In this document: positions 1 through 11,432 of the stretch, in pieces
Numbering within the stretch: the stretch's first letter is position 1
Layout: every line of letters begins with the position of its first letter
Assembly (NCBI RefSeq): GCF_020520425.1
Contig: NC_079487.1
Span: 107,790,141-107,854,140, forward strand
Reading direction: 5' to 3'
Length of the DNA stretch: 64,000 bases
From: Spinacia oleracea
Taxonomy: Eukaryota > Streptophyta > Magnoliopsida > Caryophyllales > Amaranthaceae
The notes under the pieces: model-generated
The model's input: only the letters and a program-made list of their open reading frames with translations
What the model was told of the DNA's origin: nothing
The model's database searches: none
Program-made: the position numbers and the translations under genes

Positions 1-2069
1 GTACATTGAGCGATCTCCAAATCAGGGATCATAGGGGAACCTAAGGCCACTGTGGCCGGTCAAATATGTGAGCCTGAGTTTCAGATGTTACTTGCGTATT
101 GCAACAACCGGGTTTTGTCATTTATCCTCAATGTCGTTGAAAACTGAATGGCAACTCCACAATCTAGTAAATAGGAGGCTATGGCTACCCAGTTAGTCCT
201 CGTTTACATAATATGATTGTCACATCCGCAAGGGAACTCGTTGAGCCATTAATTTGGAAACACTCGTCTTTGAACCCTCCTCAGAGTGGCACCTTCACTA
301 GGGAGTATAACGAAATAACTATACAAGTAGTGCATTGACAAAGCCCAAGGGCAGACATCGGATGATACGCCGCGTTATTTCCTTATTAATTTGGGACGAC
401 CTGAAATTTAAATGCAACATTATGATCGGGACAAAACCGCGCGTAATCTTGGCTTCCTCGACATGTATTATCTTGGAAGTTGGGAATAAGGACACCTAAT
501 CTCCATGGGGGGTGTATATATACGCCTCAGATGTTGTCCATTCAGCATTTTCTTTGTAGACCACCTATCCCGAACCAAATCGCTTGCCTCCTGGATCAAT
601 CCTTAGTATGCGTCACTCCAACTCATGCCATATATGCCTTTTATGGTAAAATTCTCAACCTCGACCGGGGGCTTGCTTGGAATTGATGATATGTTTGGTA
701 CCATTGGCATTCATCTAAACCTTAAATACTTTGCATAAAATAAGTGTGCATTATTAACTCAATTCATGCTCGTTGCTAGTTTCGTGTAGAATATTATGTG
801 CTATGTGAAACTAACCAACCAACGCATAGTTTAGGATCAACAATGTCAATAAGGTCAAATAAGAATACTTAAAACATTAAAAAATGAATAATAGCCACGA
901 ATCAAAATTAACGAACAGAATTACCTGCTCCGCAAACCTGGACAAGCGCAAGAAAAATCTAGCGCATGCCAGGATGGCGCTAGAAAATTCCATAATTGCT
1001 CTGTTGAGAGCTAGAATTTTAAAGTGCAAGAATTCATATTAAAGTTGCTTCTGCCTCAAAATTACGAGCGATAAAAGGCCTACATGCGCCATAAAATTTC
1101 AGCCCCTGTCGCGCTGCTCATCTCAGCGCTGGAAACTATTAACGCACGCTCTGCCTATTTCGTAAAATTAATTTTGTACGTCTTGAAGTCTAAAACATAA
1201 TTAAGTTTGATATTTATGCGACTAAACACGAATTAGCTTCTAAGCGTTACGTTGGTCTAGCTAAAAATACCCACCATAAAGGGCATATTCAAAATTACGT
1301 CGAATGTATTTTTACAGAATGAAGTTTAATCGAATATAGTCATGAAAATTAACCCAAATTAGTGTTTACAAGTTACCCCAAAGGCTAGTACGCACGAATT
1401 ACATTTTTGGTGTCGGAACGTTGAATGTTTGAGTGAACGAACGCTCGAACAAACGACCTAATATAGTAAAAACAAACTACGGGAAAATTTGATTGACCAA
1501 AAATAATAAACAAACAAATTGCACGAATAAGGCAAAAATAGCCTGCAAGCGCTGGAAAATTCCAGCGCTTAACTGGCTGGCGTTACAAATTTCCAATGCC
1601 TGCCTTGCAAGCGCGAGAAATGTCTTGCGCTCTTCGTTTCAATTTGCGCATATGACTTCTAAATGTACTTAATGCCTAAAATAAACTATTTGTAAGTAGT
1701 TGTTAGTCTTCTAATTAACACTATTGTGCGGCCTAACACTGTTAATGCTAAAATAACCTTTAACGTTCACCTAATCAAGTTTAAAAAAATCACTTTCCAA
1801 AGAATCACCTCTAGTCTAGACTAAGTTTTGTGCAAGTAAAATCTGAAATCCTAAAACTAGTTGTCTTATACATAGGGTATGTTCCACTACTTGGTGTCGA
1901 TCTGCAGACCAAAGATTAACGCGTCTTGAACCTTCTACCCCAATTTCTGAAGTAGTAACTCCCATCTCAGTTTGTTATTCTCCTTTTCCAGGGTCTCCAA
2001 TTGACTGTGCCGAAAAAAAACTTTAGGGTTGCGTTTAGACAAAGGATCGAAATAAAGGCTATGATACCA
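1..2069. other. Unassigned AT-rich intergenic sequence
   Basis: No credible gene is visible. The open frames here are short, lack recognisable domains and use codons haphazardly. From about 930 to 1640 there are scattered GC-richer pieces built on the word AGCGC, including a near-perfect palindrome at 1547-1570. The stretch ends at a primer-binding-site-like motif next to an LTR-like boundary at 2070, so part of it may be the internal region of a decayed retrotransposon. Confidence 0.4.
1547..1570. repeat. Short palindrome with AGCGCTGGAA arms
   Basis: The arms AAGCGCTGGAA and TTCCAGCGCTT are perfect 11-bp inverted repeats separated by two A residues. Related AGCGC words recur nearby (around 960-1000, 1120 and 1600-1630). 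Function unknown; it may be part of a decayed repeat family. Confidence 0.6.
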
Positions 2070-2232
2070 TGTTAAACTCAGAGAAGATTAAGAGAAAACG
2101 TTTTAGCCTTTCATATATTATTGTTGACGTATATATAATACACAAGTACACAACCTTAACACAACATAAACTCCTAAATATAAACCTATTCAGAATAGGT
2201 AACTTTACATAATGTTATGAATTCTATATACA
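2070..2232 (-). mobile_element. Possible short copia-type LTR next to a tRNA-Met primer site
   Basis: On the minus strand a sequence ending in TTTAACA is followed at once by TGGTATCATAGCC, one or two bases from the initiator-Met tRNA primer-binding site typical of plant copia elements. A TATA-rich stretch lies inside the candidate LTR, and TG...CA ends can be drawn at 2070 and about 2232. The outer boundary is a guess, no second LTR was found, and no coding domain lies beside it. A decayed small LTR element is the best reading. Confidence 0.3.
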
Positions 2233-2449
2233 ATTGTTTGTGCCCGTGCTATTGCACGGGTACCTAATAAAAGTATAAAACCTCCTAAGCGACATTGTTT
2301 ATTACTCTGTACAATGTTATTGTGTTGAAATACTACCATGTATCTAAATATTGTATGTGTCTTAATCAAAACATAATACTGAAGTAAGAATCTAAAGAAT
2401 ATCCAAATTTATGTTCTAGTTGGTCTAAAAGCTTTTGAAACTGCAAAAT

Positions 2450-2513
2450 TGACTATGTGGACTTTAATTATTAAACCGTTTGCATAATATCAAACATAAA
2501 GAACAAAAAGGGA
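2450..2513. mobile_element. Left remnant of a Stowaway-like MITE split by the CACTA element
   Basis: This stretch resembles the last 60 bp of the MITE at 4945-5309 (both contain a CATAAAGAACAAAA-like string and GGGA). The MITE end resumes immediately after the CACTA insertion at 4252 as GGGACAGAGGGAGTA. Similarity disappears upstream of about 2450, so this copy is truncated. Confidence 0.55.
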
Positions 2514-4251
2514 CACTACAAGAAATGGATTAATTTCCAACCACCAAAAGTAGTCGGTAAAACACGAAAAACGGTTGGTAAATTGTTTAGCGACTGCTAA
2601 CGGTCGTAAAACGGCGGTCAGTGTTACCCTGGACGGTAATTAAGGGAACTCCGACTGAAAAGCGGTCGCTAAATTTTACCGTCTGAAATAGCGACTGCAA
2701 AAGCGGTCACTAAATTAGCGACTGCAAAAGCGGTCACTAATTTAGCGACTGCAAAAGCGGTCACTAAATTAGCGACTGCCAAAGCGGTCACTAATTTAGC
2801 GACTGCAAAAGCGGTCACTAAATTAGCGACTGCAAAAGCGGTCACTAAATTAGCGACTGCCAAAGCGGTCGCTAAATTAGCGATTGCCTTAACGGTCACT
2901 AAATTAGCGACTGTTTCTGTAGTCGCTAAATTTAAAATTTAGTCGCTATTTAAGTATTCAATTAGGCTTTATTTTTGCGGTATGTAATTTGTCTGTAGTG
3001 GACGGTAAATTTGTATGCAAATATCATTTTGTGGTCGTGAGCATTTTTATATGCCTGTATATATACAAAGTTATATAAATCCTGTAAAATCGTATGAAAC
3101 CTGCTCAAAGTTATATTAAACTTGTTCAAAGTCATTCAACAAAATTCATATTATACCTGATGTTGTTTAAACATAATACATTTACATATAGGACTCAAAA
3201 AGAATACTAACTACCTAGCACAAAGGTGCCCCGCCGCCAGTGGGATCTCGATCTCGAGGGTCATGCGACTGCGAGAAAAGAAAACCAGTACACTGACTGA
3301 ACATACTCTCGTAGAACTCCATTGCTATTGCTGAGCAAGAACCTAACAGTCTACCGGAACAAACTTAGGCATTGCTAATGTTCCCCACATTTTTCATCCT
3401 AACCTTCTTCTTCTACCTATCTATCTTTCACCAAAACAAGTTTAACTTCAATCTTCATTCTAAGCTTTTTGGACTGTCTTTCTACAAATAATCAAATTAT
3501 ACTACAAATAATCGAATTATACAAACAAACCCATAGCCACAAATCTACAAATAGACCAGATTCTAAAAGTAAAAGGAACAAGGTTACCTTGGTTGGGTGA
3601 GAGAGTCACGCGCAAATGGGTAGAGCAGATGACGGCTTTACAGGCGGCACTTCCATGTGCATTTTAATGTTACCTAAAAAGTTAGGGTTTGGAAAAATTG
3701 AACCACAATAAATTAAGCAAAAGGAACAAATATTACCTGGTTAATTTAGTGTGTCGACGACTGGCGAGAAGGGTGATGGCGTCGGTGAGGGGTGGGGGTG
3801 GAGGCGCCGGTGAGAGAGGCTGCTTCGGCCAAAATTCGCGAGGGCGGCTGGGTTCGGCCGTTCGCTGCCCCTGCTTCACTTTTGTTTGTTTTTGGAATGT
3901 ATGAATGGAAAGTTGGTCAACATTCAAGGAAAGCTGGGTTTAATTTTTTTGAAAAAAATAACGACCGCTAAAATGGTCGGACCTATTAAACAGGCGGTTG
4001 GTAAAATTTTAAATTTGCTGGGGAAGTAGTCGGATTTTTACCGACTGTTATTTAGTCGCTACACATGGAAAAGCAGTCGTTAAATTATCGGCTGCTTTAG
4101 GAGCAGTTGGTAAATTTAAAAAATAACGACCGCTTATAAATCAGTGGGTAAATTAACGACTGCTATTATATTGGTCGGTAAATTTTGTTTTACCAACTAC
4201 ATTTTTGGCGGTCGGTAAATGTAGTTGGTAATCAAGCGATTTCTTGTAGTG
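2514..4251. mobile_element. Non-autonomous CACTA (En/Spm-type) DNA transposon
   Basis: The element begins CACTACAAGAAA and ends TTTCTTGTAGTG, the classic CACTA terminal inverted repeat. It is flanked on both sides by GGA, the 3-bp target-site duplication expected for this superfamily. Its subterminal regions are packed with short GCGACTGC / GCGGTCACTAAA and ACGACCGCT / GGTCGGTAAA words in opposite orientation at the two ends, as expected for transposase-binding subterminal repeats. At 1.74 kb, with no transposase frame, it is non-autonomous. A GC-rich patch at about 3760-3880 stands out and could be captured host DNA. The element lies inside an older MITE. Confidence 0.9.
2691..2933. repeat. 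27-bp subterminal tandem array of the CACTA element
   Basis: GCGACTGC-type unit starts occur at 2691, 2718, 2745, 2772, 2799, 2826, 2853, 2880 and 2907, a strict 27-bp period over nine units. Because 27 is a multiple of three, one antisense frame stays open with a nine-residue period. That open frame is a by-product and not a gene. Confidence 0.85.
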
Positions 4252-4495
4252 GGACAGAGGGAGTATTAATTATTTAGGCTCAATTCAGTAGGTTTAATTA
4301 GTATATGATTACGGGGTATACCATTGTCAATGCCATTTAACCAGAAAAAATGTGATATTTATCCACCACTACGGAGTACTCGTATATAGTTGTATACCAC
4401 TCCAAAATCCATTCTTACTCTGGTTATCAATGATAATCTTAATTCTCACTATAATTTAGCATCCCAATTAATTGTGCATTATGGTTTTTGCTGAA
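4252..4495. repeat. Copy 1 of a local duplication (MITE end plus about 235 bp)
   Basis: From the MITE end GGGACAGAGGGAGTA this block runs parallel to 5298-5521. Shared strings include GTGATATTTATCCACCACT, TATAGTTGTATACC and a closing stretch around TTAATTGTGCATTATGG. Both copies start inside the same MITE family, so MITE and flank were duplicated together before the CACTA element split this copy. Confidence 0.75.
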
Positions 4496-4944
4496 AATTG
4501 ATTGTACAACCATTATAAGTACTCCCATCCACGTTTTGTTCATCTTCAACTTCATCGTGTGTATGTTCATGTTTGTTTGGACGTTCTAATCGAACTATTT
4601 CTACTCACAATTCTCGTGCTTCTTTCTTCAGTGAGAGACGATGACATGTAAATGTCACGTTGTTACGACCTAAAGTCCTTGTAAACAGTAATATCCGTCT
4701 AAACGCCAATCTTACTATATTTTGTTGCAACCAAGCTTTGCATAATTTTTATTTGTATCTTATCCATACTAATCAACAAAAAGGACGATCTTTATCATTT
4801 TATTTTTAATGTTACTTCGTATATTATTTTAATTCTATCATTCTAAAGTTCAGTTTGTTATAATATTAATTATCATAGTTTAGTTAGGTAGGCACTACTT
4901 AGACACTAAACTTTATATTACTCAGTTAGACACTAAACCTTATA
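4496..4944. other. AT-rich spacer with no gene
   Basis: No long frame, RNA gene or clear repeat boundary. A short direct repeat around 4893-4945 (two runs of TAGACACTAAAC) abuts the next MITE. Confidence 0.5.
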
Positions 4945-5309
4945 CTCCCTCTGTTCCTTTTTGTTCTTTACAAATTCTATTTCGGGTGTCTTATTATGAT
5001 CCTTATATTGAAAATCTTTCCTTTTATATTATCACATAAATGTCTTAATATTATATCAAAGTTTGCGACCAATGATTATTTTAACCAGTTAAATTTATTG
5101 GTGCATTTAATCTCTCACGCCTTTCCATCGAGGCATTAAATATTTTCATTTTTCCAATGTTAAATTTTGATAAAAGTAAAAACATTATAAATAAACGTAA
5201 TTTTTCTTATTTAAATAAAAATTAGAGAAATGGCAATGCACATTAATTAATCGTTAAATCGCATGCGCGCATAACATCAAACGTAAAGAACAAAATGGGA
5301 CGGATGGAG
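4945..5309. mobile_element. Stowaway-like MITE
   Basis: The element opens CTCCCTCTGTTCC and closes GGGACGGATGGAG, inverted ends of the Stowaway type, with TA dinucleotides on both outer flanks. It is about 365 bp, AT-rich and non-coding. Confidence 0.8.
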
Positions 5310-5521
5310 TATTATTTAGTTAGGCTGGATTAAGTGGGTTTAGTATATGGAGTACATAGTTAATGCCATTTAACCCAAAAATACGTGATATTTATCCACC
5401 ACTCTGGAGTACTTTGTATATAGTTGTATACCGCACCAAAATTCATTCTCACCAAAATGATAATCTTAATTTTCTCTATAATTTAGCATCCCAATTAATT
5501 GTGCATTATGGTTTTTGCTGG
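5298..5521. repeat. Copy 2 of the local duplication
   Basis: This is the partner of 4252-4495. Order and wording match with scattered substitutions and small indels, so the duplication is not recent. Confidence 0.75.
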
Positions 5522-6109
5522 TTTTTCAAAAAATATTAAATTGCCTTAATTTCCTTAAATAACTATGCATGAGAGGTGATGATTGGGGTTTTGGAGTCTT
5601 CATATCTCACCACGCCGCTTTAATAATATAGATTATAATTCCTAATATTGTCCACTACTACTTGGCGAAACCACATTGGATAGAGAAAGTAAATATCAAT
5701 AACTGTTATAGATAAGTAAAAACATAACATGGTAATTCTCTAAATATATTGAACTTTCAATGATATCAAAAATAAAATAAAATAAGAATAATAGTAGATC
5801 AAAGGTATAGTTAATACCGAAACAATAGTATAAAAAAAACAATGGAATATATAAAGAACAATGTTATTAAAAAAAAGACAATACTATACCGTGTCCCAGC
5901 CATATGTTCATAAATACATAACTGTTAGTCGCCTCTCCAATCTCCACTGGATCATGCTTAGTCCACCTAAATACTAAATAAAAAATATAATTATAGAAAC
6001 TTGTTGTTCTCTAGTAGATCTAATTAACAATACCGCAACTTAAAAATTATAGAGCCTAATCTTGCATACTCCCTTTCCTTGATACTACGTAGTTTCCTAC
6101 ACTCACTAC
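5522..6109. other. AT-rich intergenic DNA with no gene
   Basis: No coding signal. It contains A-rich and TA-rich low-complexity stretches only. Confidence 0.5.
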
Positions 6110-6450
6110 GGCTCCGTTAGGTAGGGCGTAAAACGTTTTCATTGTAAAATGATTTTCCACGGAAAATATTTTTCAAGGGAAAACACAATTTCAAACTAGT
6201 TTTCTTTTGTTTGGTAACTTAAAAGAAAATGGGAGAAGATGGTGAAGATTGAGGGGAAGAAATGAGAGGGAGGTAAGGAGGAAAGAAAGAAAAGTGGTTT
6301 CCCTCCATTTCAAATGGAAAAGTATTTTCCACCTTTGAGGGAGTCATGGAAAATTGTTTTCCATCCCTTATCCAACCAAACAACGTAAAATGACTGAAAA
6401 GGGAAAAATCGTTTTCCATAAAAACGTTTTACGCCCTACCAAACGGAGCC
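6110..6450. mobile_element. Tourist-like (PIF/Harbinger) MITE
   Basis: Terminal inverted repeats of about 30 bp begin GGCTCCGTTAGGTAGGG on the left and, read inward from the right, GGCTCCGTTTGGTAGGG. The flanking trinucleotide is TAC on both sides (6107-6109 and 6451-6453). The 3-bp duplication and G-rich ends favour PIF/Harbinger over hAT. A related copy lies at 34237-34592. Small frames on both strands inside it are not genes. Confidence 0.75.
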
Positions 6451-8341
6451 TACGTACTTCTTGTGTTCTACGTGATGTAAAATTCTTTACAAATTTAAGT
6501 CATGTTTTCGGACTTTGTTCTATAAAATACTTTCCCCTTTTTATGGTCTTTCCGGTAAGGCGGTCTTACACAAAAGTTTCCGAAAATGTAATCACAACTA
6601 CTCTTACACTTATATAAGTTGGAAGAATTTTGTGAAATGATTTTGATATTTATCGGACCATCTGACAAAAAGACGTACTTAAACATCAAAAGAAACCAAA
6701 GAAAAAACACAAGCCCATCAAAGAAAGTGATCGAGTAATGATTCTAAGCCCTGACTCCTGAGAAGCCTAGGTTGCATGACTCTTTACATTATGAAGAGTG
6801 GGGAAAAACAGATTTGGTTTGACTAATTAATTACTACGTATATGATTGAAATTGATTAGTGAGCATCAACTTAAGTAGTGCATGCCAGCATGTGCATGCA
6901 TAGTTGACGTAGCTCAAAAACGTAGTGGACATACCATTACATTATGATTAATTATTAGCCGATTTTTAGGTTTCATATTCAATTTGGATATGATGCTCCA
7001 ATTAGATGTCACCATGTAATCGGGTCAAAAATGTCGAATCTTTTATAATCTCGTCACATTAATAAATAATTAAGCTAAGGTCTCATCGTATCAATAATAT
7101 ACAATGTTTAATACTGTAATATGGTTTAATATATAGTTTATTAGCAGTAGAGGATCATGCGCAATCGATCACGTAATAGAAATAATTTATCCAAGACTTG
7201 ATGATGCATTCTAGCTAAGTAGCTATAGTCTACAACTCTACATGAGATCGAGTAATATTTGGAAAGAGGGAAGAACGTGGTAGAATTAAGTCTATGAATT
7301 AACCTATGATTGCATGATTGTAAGAAGCATGCCTTTCATTGAAGTAATATGAACTCCATATATGTGTGTGAATGAGGGAGACAACACCTCTCTTACACTT
7401 TTCCATCAACTCGGTCTATTCACCAGTCTAGGTTGCGACTTTAGATGTCTTACATACGTTCGAGAACATTCAATCATTAAATTCACGTTCGAGAATATAG
7501 ACTAACTCTTGGGCTTGCCGAATCATAGTTTAAAAGAAGAATCTCAAACCTTTAAAATACACATGTTTAGAGTATTATCTTTATCAATAGTGATATGGGT
7601 GAGAGATCCATGATATTCACTATTCATGAGGAGGAAGTTTTCAAATCTTCACTTTAGAAGCTCTATATTGGTGTTATAACTTATAAGTCATCTAGGATTC
7701 AAACATCATTGCTTGCATTTTTTTTGTCTATTTCTTTTACTTTGCTTTTATTTCTCTTTTTCTTATACATATATAGCATATTATAGCTTGCTAGCTTCTA
7801 AATTATACATCATTCAACCTTAACATATTCGCGTAGCTACTAATGAATCATATAATCCTTGTCTAATTGTTTCTTCTTTTTTTGCTAAGTTTCTTTGCCG
7901 GTTTTTTGTCCTTCATCGCTCTGCTTATTTGTTGATTTCATTTTGCCGATTGATTTCAATATCTTAGAGGACCACGCACATTTGTGAGCAATCCAACAAC
8001 TAGTTATCCTAAACATAAAGTATCCCCATTAGAACTTCGCGGAACTTATTGGAACATATGTGTAAATCTTAAATAAACATTTTAAGATGAAGTAATTAGT
8101 CGCATCAAACAATTTAAGGCTATGAACAATTATAGGTCTTGGTTTCTTTTGGTCTTTAGACCAAGAAGAGGTATGGGCTTGTATCCATCTTAATTCCCAC
8201 TTATGTATGGCCTTGGATTAGTTACTTAAGCACGTTGGGCTAAAGCCCATCTTGTTGGAGTTATTAGGCGTTCGTTGGTCAAGAAAAAGCAAAAGGCAAC
8301 CTTTTTTTTTTTTTTTTTTGTGAAGAGCAACTAGCAACATA
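6451..8341. other. Long intergenic stretch with no gene
   Basis: I see no coding region or RNA gene. The sequence is AT-rich, with a poly-T run near 8300-8320. Confidence 0.5.
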
Positions 8342-8861
8342 CTCCCTCCGTCCCGGAATACACGCACTGGTTCGAGTCGACACGCTTGCCAATGCACAAC
8401 GTTGACCACCAATATCTTTAACTACATATTATAAAAACTTATGAAATGCTCTCTCTGTCCCGGAATACACGCACCGGTTTGACTTTTTGCACTATTCACA
8501 TAATTCACTTTGACTCTATTTTATTTCTAGTATATGAAAACAAAAGTTAGCATATAATATATTGTTGTCTTCATCTTAACATATATTTTCAAAATATTAA
8601 TATTTCATAAGTTTTTATAATATGTAGTTAAAGATATTGGTGGTCAAAGTTGTGTATTGGCAAGCGTGTCGACTCGAACTGGTGCGTGTATTCCGGGACA
8701 GAGGGAGTATTAATATTTTGAAAATATATGTTAAGATGAAGCCAAAAATATATAATATGCTAACTTTTGTTTTCATATACTAGAAATAAAATAGGGTCAG
8801 AGTAAATTATGTGAATAGTGCAAAAAGTCAAAGCGGTGCGTGTATTCCGGAACGGAGGGAG
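8342..8861. mobile_element. Stowaway-like MITE interrupted by a second copy of its own family
   Basis: The outer ends CTCCCTCCGTCCCGGAATA and TATTCCGGAACGGAGGGAG are flanked by TA. The left part (8342-8447) and right part (8710-8861) join to match the uninterrupted relative at 9623-9880. The middle is a full inverted copy. Confidence 0.85.
8449..8707. mobile_element. Inner Stowaway-like MITE, inverted, nested in its sibling
   Basis: The ends CTCTCTCTGTCCCGGAATA and TATTCCGGGACAGAGGGAG bound a 259-bp element. The right flank is TA; the left flank reads TG, a likely decayed TA. It inserted into the AAATATTAAT stretch that is still intact in the relative at 9623-9880. Confidence 0.85.
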
Positions 8862-9054
8862 TATAGGACTATAGGTGTATTATTAATTTATGTATACACG
8901 TACGGTATTATATTAGTACTCAATTGCGAGAGCATAAATGTATAATTAGTCTTGATTGATTTTTTTTTAAATGAGGAAAAATTTAGCATGCATTTCATTT
9001 CAAATTAAGTTCCGCTTAACCAGTAATACTTTGGGGGAAAAAAGTTCATATAAC

Positions 9055-9258
9055 TTAATTCAAACTACCACGTGTATCCCGTTTTGTCACTAGGTGGACT
9101 ACCGTATTACCTGCTCTTTTCACATGAGAAATAATAAAGAAATCAAAATAGCTCGCTAAGATGCCAATATCATCATATATCAAACATTTGGAAGAGAAAC
9201 CGCCAGAATTATCATCAACGTTACTTAAAACTGTCAACGCGACACCTTCCAACCACAA
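9055..9258 (-). pseudogene. LINE RNase H fragment
   Basis: The minus-strand frame encodes the C-terminal part of a plant LINE-type RNase H domain: a YDDIGILASYF stretch, then FFIISHVKRAGNTVVHLV and a closing DTRGSLN. These are family hallmarks (the H-VKR-N-VAH-L block). Only about 65 residues survive and no reverse transcriptase lies beside it. Confidence 0.7.
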
Positions 9259-9622
9259 CCTTTTGTACCCCTATTTTACCACTAGCTTTTGATTTTAACA
9301 TCTAGGATTGAAGTCATATGTATACTTAAGTACCAAGTATTAAAAAAAAATGTAGAAAAAAGGGAATTTACTTTTGAGACGAAATCAAACTTATATTTTG
9401 TATTTCAAAAATGCTGTAAGAAAATCTTAAAGCACCCTTGATTTACCAATGTATTTGTTGCACCACTTATATTTTTACAAAATTCAAACTAAATTAATAT
9501 CAAATGTCCCGCAAGTGATTCCTAGATTGCAGTACAAACTTACGGATATAGGCGTATAAGTAGTATAACTAGTAATACAATATACTCACTGTTAATTTAT
9601 TTTTTAAGGATAAGTAATAATA

Positions 9623-9880
9623 CTCCCTCTCACCCAGAATACTCGCACCGATTCGAGTCGACACGCTTGTCAATGCACAACTTTGACCACCAATATCTTT
9701 AACTACATATTATAAAAACTTATGAAATATTAATATTTTGAAAATATATGTTAAGATGAAGGCAACAATATATTATATGCTAACTTTTGTTTTCATATAC
9801 TAGAAATAAAATAGGGTCAAAGTGAATTATGTGAATAGTGCTAAAAGTCAAACCGGTACGTGTATTCCGAGACGGAGGAG
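9623..9880. mobile_element. Uninterrupted Stowaway-like MITE, same family as 8342-8861
   Basis: The ends are CTCCCTCTCACCCAGAATA and TATTCCGAGACGGAGGAG with TA flanks. The interior matches the two halves of the interrupted relative, making this the reference copy for the empty site. Confidence 0.85.
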
Positions 9881-10876
9881 TACTCCAATTTTATGCACAA
9901 TAAAAGAAAATGCATTAACCCCTTTGGTCGCTGTTACTGATCAATTTGTTAATGATATCAAATTTGGTCACTAATCACTATTATTTCTAACCAATTTGTT
10001 GGTAGTTTGGGCCGTGGGTAAAGTTTAGCCATCAGATTTGGCCATTTGGATCAACATTACAAAAAATAAAATAAAAGTACCAAAAATAGTAAGTCTTAAA
10101 TAAAGGAAGGAGGTGGAGTAACGCGTTAGTGATTAGTGATTACGTACCCAATTGTGATTTGTGAGGCAACTTTCCATGAAAGTCACGAGTCATTCATTAC
10201 GTGGCAACAATCGAAGCTGTCTGTTACTTGGAGAAGAATCACCAGCATGTTAGATTCTAGATGACATCTGATGTGTCAAAACTTTTTCTTTTTTCTTTTT
10301 CTTTTAGAAGAAGATGATGATGATTGGTTCAATGCAAGAAGTTTATCCGACTTGTTCCTTTTCTTGTTCTTTTGCTTACGCGTATTCCACGTGCTTTTAT
10401 TGGTTCCCTCCATCTAACCTGTCATTTTTATTCCCACGTCATCATCTTTCTTCCCCCTTTTCACTTTAGGGAATATGATTTTAAAAAACTATAACGTTTC
10501 AATTAAAATTGGCAGTTTCTGATACGACACGATAACATGACAGGAACTGGAATGACACCAATACAAAATTGTTGGAAGAAAACATGAAGTCAACGCAACA
10601 TGACACAAAAACCAAAATGAAAGTAACTCATATAGATTAATTTGTCATATTATGCAATTATCATTTTTTTCATAAATTTCGTGAACAACGTACATATAAT
10701 TAACATGGGACCAAACACAAATAAAATCCGACATGACACATTTGCCAGCTTTAGTTCTGATTGTCATGTATTGGTTATATGGCTACAATAAGAAAAGAAA
10801 TATGTACCAAGATTTAAAATAACAGGCGCTAAGGTAAGTGACTATTATGAATAAAAGTTGGTGTAATTATAGTTAA
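9881..10876. other. Intergenic DNA with no gene
   Basis: No coding frame. ACGTG-type cores occur near 10200 and 10390 (GTCACGAGTC, CCACGTGC), but with no identified start nearby I do not assign a promoter. Confidence 0.4.
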
Positions 10877-11315
10877 CTAGCTTTTGAGCCCGTTCAAAGA
10901 ACGGGAGGTTGTATATTAGTTGTTCAGATGTCTTTTGAAGTTTTAATTAGTTAGTACTTGTGATTTTTGGTAACATATGAATTAAATAGAGGTGTAATTT
11001 AAAGGTTGGAAAAATATAAAAAATATAATGATGAATAAATATTGGATGTTAAAGTGGTGGAGTGGAAGAGACTAATGAGTAAAGTAGACTATTAATAACT
11101 TGATGTTGAATAAGGAAAATGGAGTGGAAGAGGCATTAGAAGTTGTAAAACATAGAAACAATATAGAAAAATTTAAAAAAAACAACAAAACAAAATGAAG
11201 GATAATGGAGAGATGCCATATGACTTCTAATAATGAGATGACATATGGCTTCTAATAACATATGGATTTCCTTTTTAAATACTAGGTATAAACTAGGTAT
11301 AGTCGTATAGATTGA
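10877..11315 (-). mobile_element. Small non-autonomous Helitron (family B)
   Basis: Read on the minus strand, the element starts TCAATCTATACGAC and ends with a GC hairpin (CCCGTTCTTTGAACGGG), a short A-rich spacer and CTAG, lying between host A and T. These are Helitron ends (5' TC, 3' hairpin plus CTRR, AT insertion). There is no coding content, and the interior resembles the outer Helitron at 25321-27722. The 5' end is less certain than the 3' end. Confidence 0.65.
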
Positions 11316-11432
11316 TTTCATCATGGAATCATATGCGAGGTTGTGGTAGTTCAAACACTAATCTTCTCACTTATAGGGTATTCAATGCCTAATTTCAATC
11401 TTCCATCTGAAATTTATTATATTACATGTGTA

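Noticed and set aside
2249-2267. Hairpin CCCGTGCTATTGCACGGG resembling a Helitron 3' end
   Set aside because: No CTAG follows at the right distance on either strand and no matching 5' end was found.
2669-2899. Open frame with a nine-residue AVANLVTAF-type repeat
   Set aside because: It is the antisense translation of the 27-bp CACTA subterminal array.
2691-2933. CRISPR-like regular repeat spacing
   Set aside because: There are no unique spacers, the genome is a plant, and the unit is a transposon subterminal repeat.
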